64,000 nucleotides of DNA from Pseudomonadota bacterium (GTDB lineage Bacteria > Pseudomonadota > Gammaproteobacteria > Burkholderiales > Rhodocyclaceae). Positions 59,189 to 64,000 of the stretch are shown piece after piece. The notes below the pieces were generated by a model, which saw only the letters and a program-made list of their open reading frames with translations, did not search any database and was not told the DNA's origin. Made by a program: the position numbers and the translations under genes. Location of the stretch: assembly GCA_963205435.1 (NCBI GenBank), contig CAUJIV010000099.1, positions 1-64,000 of the forward strand. The letters run 5' to 3'. Within the stretch, counting starts at the first letter, position 1. Each line of letters begins with the position of its first letter.

Positions 59189-61000
59189 TCAATCGACCGC
59201 GACGACGCGGTTCTTGCCACTCTGCTTGGCCTGGTACATCGCCGCGTCGGCGCGGGCGATGGCTTCCTTTCTTTCCTCGCCTTCGCGGAAGGCGGTGACG
59301 CCGGCGCTGAAGGTGATCAGCAGCTTCTCGTTCCTGTGCAGGAAGAAGCGTTTCGTCAGCTCGCGCTGCAGCCGGGTCAGCGCCGCGACGGCGTCGGGCA
59401 GCGCCGTCTCCGGCAGCAGGATGATGAACTCCTCGCCGCCGTAGCGCGCCAGCGTGTCCTGCGGCCGCAGCGTCTCGCGGATCACCCGCGCCAGGTGCAC
59501 CAGGGCGGCGTCGCCGGCCTGGTGGCCCAGCGTGTCGTTGAGCCGCTTGAAGTTGTCCACGTCGAGCAGGGCGAGGCAGAGCGGCGCCTGGCGTCGCTGC
59601 GCGCGCTTCATTTCGCGCTCCAGCGTCTCGTCGAGGCCCTTGCGGTTGAGGGCGCCGGTGAGCTGGTCGTGGCGCACCATGACGCTGGTCTCGGTCAGCT
59701 CGTTCTGCAGGCGGACGATCTCCCGCTCGGCCTCGGCCACGCGCGCCCGCATCCCCTCGAGCTCATCGCGCGAGCGCTGGGCGCCGAGCTGGATGACGCG
59801 CGTCTCGCGCATCAGCTCGGCGACGACGTCGTTCAGCTCGGCGAGGTCGCCGGCGGCGCCGATGCGGCCGGCCAGCCGCTCGATCTTGCCGTGGTAGTCG
59901 CCGCTCGCCTCGGCGAAGCCCGCCAGGTGGTCGACGAAGCCGGCCAGCATCGCCTTCAGCCGCTCCTTGGCCTCGTTCAGGTTGTTCTTCAGCATGCTCT
60001 GCCGGTAGATCACCTCGCGCAGGCGCTGGCCGACGTCGTCGAGGCTGCGGATGTTGAGCGGCTGGCCGAAGATGTCGAGCACCATGCCGATCTGGCCCTG
60101 CACCCACTTGTCGTCCTCGACCAGCTCGCTGATGTTCTCGATCACCAGCTGCAGCAGCTTCTGCAGCGCCGCCTTCAGCTCGGCCTGGTCCTCGGCGACG
60201 AAGTTGAGCCGGTAGCTGAACTGCTTGAGCCGCTTCGCTAGCAGGGCGAAGCTGGCGCCGTCGCCGGCCTGGCGCAGCCCGGCCGCCAGCGCGGCCGCCT
60301 CGTCGGCCAGCTCCGGCGTGTCGATCAGCAGCATCGCCACCGAGCTCTCCACCAGCTGGGCGATCAGCTCGCGCAGCTCGGCGCCCGGCAGGCGCAGCGG
60401 CGCGGCCTCGCCGGCCGCTCGCCCGGACGCCTGCTGCGGTGGCGCTTCGGCCGGCGTCGCGGCGCCGTCTTTGCTTGCAGCGGCGCCCTGTCCGCTTGCC
60501 GCGGCGAGTGCCGTCTCTTCGCCGGCGCCGCTCTTTGACCATGAGCCCAGAAGGGATTGCAGGCGCTCGAACAGGTTTTCCGGGTCGCTGCCGGCCGAGG
60601 CGAGAACGTGATCGACGGCTTCGCGCTTGGCCGCCGGCGTCAGTCCGGCCTGGCGGCGCTCCATCTGCGCCAGCAGCTCGCCGATCAGCCCGCCCCAGGC
60701 CGGCGGCTCCGCCTCGAGGGTCTTCAGGGGCGCCGCCAGCGCCTCGGCGAGACGCGACCAGTCCTGCGCAGCGACGGCGGCCTCGATCTGCTGCACCAGC
60801 CGGCCTTGCGCCGGCAGGGCGCGCGGCAGGCGGCCGGCGAGGGCCTTGAGGGCGCGCTCGGGAAAGACCTCGCCCGCCGTCGTGCCGGCGATCTCGTGGT
60901 AGAGGGTGCGGTAGTTCTCCGGCGTCGGCGGGATGCGCCGGCTGGCCAGCCGGCGCAGGGCTTCGCGCGCGATCTCGGAGGGTTGGGTCAGGTCGGCCAT
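59189..61000 (-). CDS. Diguanylate cyclase (GGDEF) with long helical N-terminus
   Basis: A 603-residue cytosolic protein. The first about 400 residues are helical with an Ala/Pro-rich linker (residues 165-200) and have no recognised sensor domain. A coiled-coil runs into a GGDEF domain: HDQLTGALNRKGLDETLEREMKRAQR, LDVDNFKRLNDTLGHQAGDAAL, active-site GGEEF in LARYGGEEFIILLPE, with the inhibitory I-site RPQD five residues before it. It makes c-di-GMP from two GTP and should be product-inhibited. The effector YcgR is close by in the chromosome. No EAL domain. Confidence 0.93.
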   Translation of the reverse strand: MADLTQPSEIAREALRRLASRRIPPTPENYRTLYHEIAGTTAGEVFPERALKALAGRLPRALPAQGRLVQQIEAAVAAQDWSRLAEALAAPLKTLEAEPPAWGGLIGELLAQMERRQAGLTPAAKREAVDHVLASAGSDPENLFERLQSLLGSWSKSGAGEETALAAASGQGAAASKDGAATPAEAPPQQASGRAAGEAAPLRLPGAELRELIAQLVESSVAMLLIDTPELADEAAALAAGLRQAGDGASFALLAKRLKQFSYRLNFVAEDQAELKAALQKLLQLVIENISELVEDDKWVQGQIGMVLDIFGQPLNIRSLDDVGQRLREVIYRQSMLKNNLNEAKERLKAMLAGFVDHLAGFAEASGDYHGKIERLAGRIGAAGDLAELNDVVAELMRETRVIQLGAQRSRDELEGMRARVAEAEREIVRLQNELTETSVMVRHDQLTGALNRKGLDETLEREMKRAQRRQAPLCLALLDVDNFKRLNDTLGHQAGDAALVHLARVIRETLRPQDTLARYGGEEFIILLPETALPDAVAALTRLQRELTKRFFLHRNEKLLITFSAGVTAFREGEERKEAIARADAAMYQAKQSGKNRVVAVD

Positions 61001-61057
61001 GTCGTCAGCGGCTTTGCCGCCTTGTATACGGCCGGCACGGAAGGAACTTGATGCCGC

Positions 61058-61699
61058 CTAGTCGACCAGGCCGTGCTTGAGCCCGTAGTGGGTCAGCTCG
61101 GCGTTGTTCTTCAGGTTCATCTTCTCCAGCAGGCGGGCGCGGTAGACGCTGACCGTCTTGACGCTCAGCTTCAGCTCATCGGCGATCTGCGTCGGCGTCT
61201 TGCCCGAGGCGATCATCACCAGCGTCTGGTATTCGCGGTCGGACAGCTTCTCGTGCGCCGGCCGCTCCGAGTCGTCGCTGATGGCGTTGGCCAGCTCCTC
61301 GGCCAGCGAGGGGCTGATGTACTTCTTGCCGCCGGCGACCTGGCGGATCGCCGTCACCAGCAGCTCCGGCGCGCTCTGCTTGGTCAGGTAGCCGGAGGCG
61401 CCGGCCTTCAGGGCGCGGATGGCGTACTGGTCCTCGGGGTGCATGCTCAGCATCAGCACCGGCAGCCTGGGAAACTCCTTCTTCAGCTGCTTCAGCGTGT
61501 CGATGCCGTTGCGGTCCGGCATGGAAACGTCCATCAGGACGACGTCCCACTGGCCCTGGCGCGCCATCTGCAGTGCCTCGATGCCGTTCTTCGCCTCGCC
61601 GGCGACGACCATGTCCTCGGAGTCGGAGAGGATCTGGCGCAGGCCGTGGCGCACGATGGCGTGGTCGTCGGCGATGAGGATGCGGATGGTCGTCGTCAT
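61058..61699 (-). CDS. NarL/FixJ-family response regulator
   Basis: The 213-residue regulator has a receiver (ILIADDHAIVRHGLRQIL, phosphoacceptor in VLMDVSMPDRNGIDTL, K in GYLTKQ) and a LuxR-type HTH (LSDREYQTLVMIASGKTPTQIADELKLSVKTVSVYRARLLEKM). Its ATG overlaps the kinase stop (ATGA), forming a coupled pair. Target genes are not evident. The longer track ORF is an antisense-frame artefact through the kinase. Confidence 0.93.
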   Translation of the reverse strand: MTTTIRILIADDHAIVRHGLRQILSDSEDMVVAGEAKNGIEALQMARQGQWDVVLMDVSMPDRNGIDTLKQLKKEFPRLPVLMLSMHPEDQYAIRALKAGASGYLTKQSAPELLVTAIRQVAGGKKYISPSLAEELANAISDDSERPAHEKLSDREYQTLVMIASGKTPTQIADELKLSVKTVSVYRARLLEKMNLKNNAELTHYGLKHGLVD

Positions 61700-63225
61700 G
61701 GGCTGTCCGTTGCCGCCGCCTCGGCCCGGCTGGCGCCGCTCGGCCGGTAGGGCGCGCGCAAGGTGACGCGGGTGCCGCTGGGGACGTTGGCCGCCAGCTC
61801 GAGCGTGCCGCCGAGGCCGCTCATGCGCTCGCGAATGCCGCGCAGGCCGAAGGATTTCTGCTTCTTCATGTCCGCTGCGTCGATGCCGCGGCCGTCGTCG
61901 CAGATCTCCAGCGTCAGCTCGCCGTCGGCGGCGTCGAGGCGGATGGAGAGGGCGCTCGCCCCGGCGTGCTTGGCGACATTCGTCAGAGTTTCCTGGAAAA
62001 CGCGGAACAGGGCAAGCGAGGTCTTCTCGTCCGGGTCGACCTCGTGGCGGATGCCGCTGGTGTCGCAGGCCAGCCCGACGCGATGCGAGAAGTCGTCGGC
62101 CTGGCACTCGATGGCGGCGGCGAGGCCAAAGTCCTTGAGGATGCCCGGGCGCAGCTCGCGCGCCACGCGGCCGGCGATGGCGATCGTCTCGTCGATCAGG
62201 CCCTCGATGCCGCGCACCCGCTTGCGCAGCTGCTCCGGGTCGGATGGCGGCTTGCTCGCCAGCAGCGCCGTCTCGATCTTGACCGCCACCAGGGTGCCGC
62301 CGAGCTCGTCGTGGATGTCGCGGGCGATGCGCTCGCGCTCCTCCTCCTTGGCCGCCTCGAGGTGCGAGGACAGCTCGGCCAGCTGGGTGCGCGACTCGCG
62401 CAGCTCCTTTTCCGTCAGCTTGCTCTGGGTGATGTTGGCGGCGATGCCCTCCCACTGCACGCCGCTGTTGGCGATGTGGCGCGGCGCGGCGCGCAGGTTG
62501 ATCCATTTCAGGCTGCCGTCGGCGGCGCGGATGCGCCCGTCCCAGTTGATGTGGGTCATGGCATTGGCCGACTTCGCCAGCGCCGCCTCGAAGCCGCCGC
62601 GGTCCTCGGCCTCGATCGCTTCGAAGAAGCGCGAGGCCGCGGCGCGCAGGTCCTTCGGCGCCAGGCCGAGCAGGGCCTCGCTGCCCTCGCTGGCGTGGAG
62701 GAAGCGGAACTCGCCGTCGTTGCGCCGCAGCAACTGGAACACCATGCCGGGGACGTTGGAAACGAGGGCGCGGAAGCGCGCCTCGTTCTCGCGCACCGCC
62801 TCGAGCGCGGCGCGCCGCTCGGCGCGGTTCCGCGCCTCGCGCATCTCGCGCTCGACCGCCGGCACCAGGCGGTCGAGGTGGTTCTTCGACAGGTAGTCGT
62901 GGGCGCCGGCGCGCATGGCGGCGATCGCCGTCTCCTCCTCGATGACGCCGGAGACGATGATGAAGGGCAGGTCGAAGCGCAGGCCCTGCATCAGCGCCAG
63001 CGCCGCCAGCGCGTTGAAGCCGGGCATGCCGTGGTCGGAGAGCACGGCGTCCCAGCGGCCGCCGAGCAGCGCCGAGCCGGTCGCGTCGGCCGTATCGACC
63101 CGCTGGAATTCGACGGCGTAACCGGCGCGCCTGAAGCAGCCGCTGAGGAGGAGGGCGTCGTCCTCCGAATCCTCGATGATGAGAAGCTTCAAGGTGGGCT
63201 TGATTGCCGGCTGCGCCTGGGCCAT
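61696..63225 (-). CDS. Hybrid-type sensor: receiver-PAS-HisKA_3 histidine kinase
   Basis: A 509-residue soluble protein with an N-terminal receiver (LLIIEDSEDDALLLSGCF, phosphoacceptor in VLSDHGMPGFNAL), a PAS domain (ARFRALVSNVPGMVFQLLRR to the PAC LKWINLRAAPRHI), then a NarX/DegS-type HisKA_3 with H-box ERERIARDIHDELGGTLVAVKIE and HATPase (QETLTNVAKHAGASAL, DDGRGID, GLRGIRERM). It has no membrane helices. It is translationally coupled to the NarL-type regulator. The N-terminal receiver implies input from a separate kinase. Confidence 0.92.
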   Translation of the reverse strand: MAQAQPAIKPTLKLLIIEDSEDDALLLSGCFRRAGYAVEFQRVDTADATGSALLGGRWDAVLSDHGMPGFNALAALALMQGLRFDLPFIIVSGVIEEETAIAAMRAGAHDYLSKNHLDRLVPAVEREMREARNRAERRAALEAVRENEARFRALVSNVPGMVFQLLRRNDGEFRFLHASEGSEALLGLAPKDLRAAASRFFEAIEAEDRGGFEAALAKSANAMTHINWDGRIRAADGSLKWINLRAAPRHIANSGVQWEGIAANITQSKLTEKELRESRTQLAELSSHLEAAKEEERERIARDIHDELGGTLVAVKIETALLASKPPSDPEQLRKRVRGIEGLIDETIAIAGRVARELRPGILKDFGLAAAIECQADDFSHRVGLACDTSGIRHEVDPDEKTSLALFRVFQETLTNVAKHAGASALSIRLDAADGELTLEICDDGRGIDAADMKKQKSFGLRGIRERMSGLGGTLELAANVPSGTRVTLRAPYRPSGASRAEAAATDSP

Positions 63226-63328
63226 GGCGGTGTGTCGCGTGGTCGTCCCTGGCGATCGAGTCTACCGCAAACCGCCCCTGCCGCAAGCGCCGCGGCGCGC
63301 CCGGGCCATCGGCTATAATCGGCCTCCG

Positions 63329-63404
63329 GCCGGCATAGCTCAGCTGGTAGAGCAGCTGATTTGTAATCAGAAGGTCGCGGGTTCGATTCCTGCTGCCGGC
63401 ACCG
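63329..63404 (+). tRNA. tRNA-Thr (anticodon TGT)
   Basis: The cloverleaf is GCCGGCA / TGCCGGC acceptor, D-arm GCTC-AGCTGGTA-GAGC, anticodon arm with loop TTTGTAA (anticodon TGT) and T-arm GCGGG-TTCGATT-CCTGC. The end encodes A-CC-G, so a full CCA is not templated. A TATAAT lies 10 bp upstream of the gene (63314-63319). The outermost anticodon-stem pair is a G-A mismatch. Confidence 0.95.
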
Positions 63405-63415
63405 CGCCGAATGGC

Positions 63416-64000
63416 TCAGGCGGCTTCCAGCCCGCCAAAGCGCTCGTAGAAATAGGGCGTGGCCGGCGGCAGCGGGCCGCTCGCCGTCTCCAGCACCGCC
63501 ATCAGGTGCTTTTCCGTCTGTTTTTGCGTCAGCAGGTAGAGCTCGCGGCAGAGCTGGCGCGCCGCGCTGCCCGGCCAGTCCTTCGGCAGCAGCTGCTCCG
63601 GCAGCTGCGGGTCGCGCAGCAGGGTGCGGCGGAATTCGTGCATCAGCAGCGTGCGCACGACGAAGCACTGCTCCGGGTCGAGGCTGCGGGCGCCGCGCAG
63701 CGCCTTCAGCACAGGTCGGAAGCGCTCGAGGAAGCGCTGGTAGTCCTGCGCCACCAGTTCGAGGTTCCAGCAATCGCGCACCAGCTCACGCATCGGCTTG
63801 CCGGCCAGCGGCCCGAGGCCCTTCGCCTGCAGCACGACGACGCTGTCGCGCACGCCGTTGCTCTGCAGGATGTCGAGCATCGGCTCCGGGTCGGCGGAAG
63901 GGTGGGCCAGCACGCCGGGCGCGACGAGGCCGAATCCTTCCCACTGCAGCTCCTTGCGGATCTCCTCGCGCTTGGCCGGCGGCAGCAGGCTGGCGACGGC
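63416..64000 (-). CDS. PaaX-like transcriptional repressor (partial, runs off the window)
   Basis: The open frame continues to the window edge (the ORF-track start at 63913 is an internal GTG). About 195 C-terminal residues are seen: REEIRKELQWEGFGLVAPGV, LLMHEFRRTLLRDPQLPEQLLPKDWPGSAARQLCRELYLL. This is the ligand-binding part of PaaX, the phenylacetyl-CoA-responsive repressor. The N-terminal winged-helix domain is outside the window. No paa genes are inside the window, so the regulon is untested. Confidence 0.82.
   Translation of the reverse strand, partial: AVASLLPPAKREEIRKELQWEGFGLVAPGVLAHPSADPEPMLDILQSNGVRDSVVVLQAKGLGPLAGKPMRELVRDCWNLELVAQDYQRFLERFRPVLKALRGARSLDPEQCFVVRTLLMHEFRRTLLRDPQLPEQLLPKDWPGSAARQLCRELYLLTQKQTEKHLMAVLETASGPLPPATPYFYERFGGLEAA

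Overview
The window reads as the chromosome of a high-GC flagellated betaproteobacterium, most likely Rhodocyclales or a near relative. The supports are a DUF3567 protein (a family I know mainly from Betaproteobacteria), cysE directly in front of an iscRSUA-hscBA-fdx-iscX operon, the FlrB/FlrC-type flagellar hierarchy and a PaaX-type regulator. All calls are from reading the sequence; no database search was run.

Layout. 1-2.8 kb is a relic integron. A decayed intI lies on the plus strand (three lesions, C-terminal three quarters missing), with an attI-like region and at least three gene cassettes running leftwards: a DEDDh exonuclease, an EVE-HNH protein split by a frameshift, and a small glycine-rich membrane protein. 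They are separated by recognisable attC sites. 2.8-10.9 kb is a minus-strand export and efflux block: hydrolase, MacA/HlyD-type adaptor, LolD/MacB-type ATPase, two FtsX/MacB-type permeases, an intact MFS carrier and an MFS pseudogene with an internal deletion. REP-like palindromes, a DUF559 gene and a tandem duplication sit between the two permeases. 11-20 kb carries metY, small DUF genes, greB, a large PAS histidine kinase, htpG behind a sigma-32 promoter, suhB and trmJ. 20-27.7 kb is cysE and the Isc iron-sulfur cluster operon, which has two cysteine desulfurases. 27.7-35.1 kb holds DUF2237, DUF1015, aroG, mfd, a phosphoribosyltransferase and a cupin.

35.1-58.4 kb is flagellar. fliF-G-H-I-J-K-L-M-N-O-P-Q-R is on the minus strand. 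Divergent from it are flrB-flrC (sensor kinase and sigma-54 activator) and fliE behind a near-consensus sigma-54 promoter. After a small decayed stretch with a transposase remnant, a heme-binding barrel protein and a methyltransferase, flagellar genes resume: ycgR, an FlhB C-terminal homologue, a second FliK-like gene, fliT, fliS, fliD, flaG and fliC. fliC has an excellent sigma-28 promoter. A second, divergent sigma-28 promoter precedes an intergenic stretch that ends in an intrinsic terminator, which predicts a motility-class small RNA of about 80 nt.

58.9-64 kb holds a small coiled-coil protein between 14-bp direct repeats, a GGDEF diguanylate cyclase with an I-site, a NarL-type two-component pair, tRNA-Thr(TGT) and the 3' part of a paaX-like gene that runs off the window.

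The genes combine as follows. FlrB/FlrC with sigma-54 should switch on fliE and other hook-basal-body genes, and FliA (sigma-28) should switch on fliC and the predicted sRNA. The diguanylate cyclase and the PilZ protein YcgR give a c-di-GMP brake on motility. CysE, two cysteine desulfurases and the Isc machinery link cysteine supply to cluster assembly under IscR.
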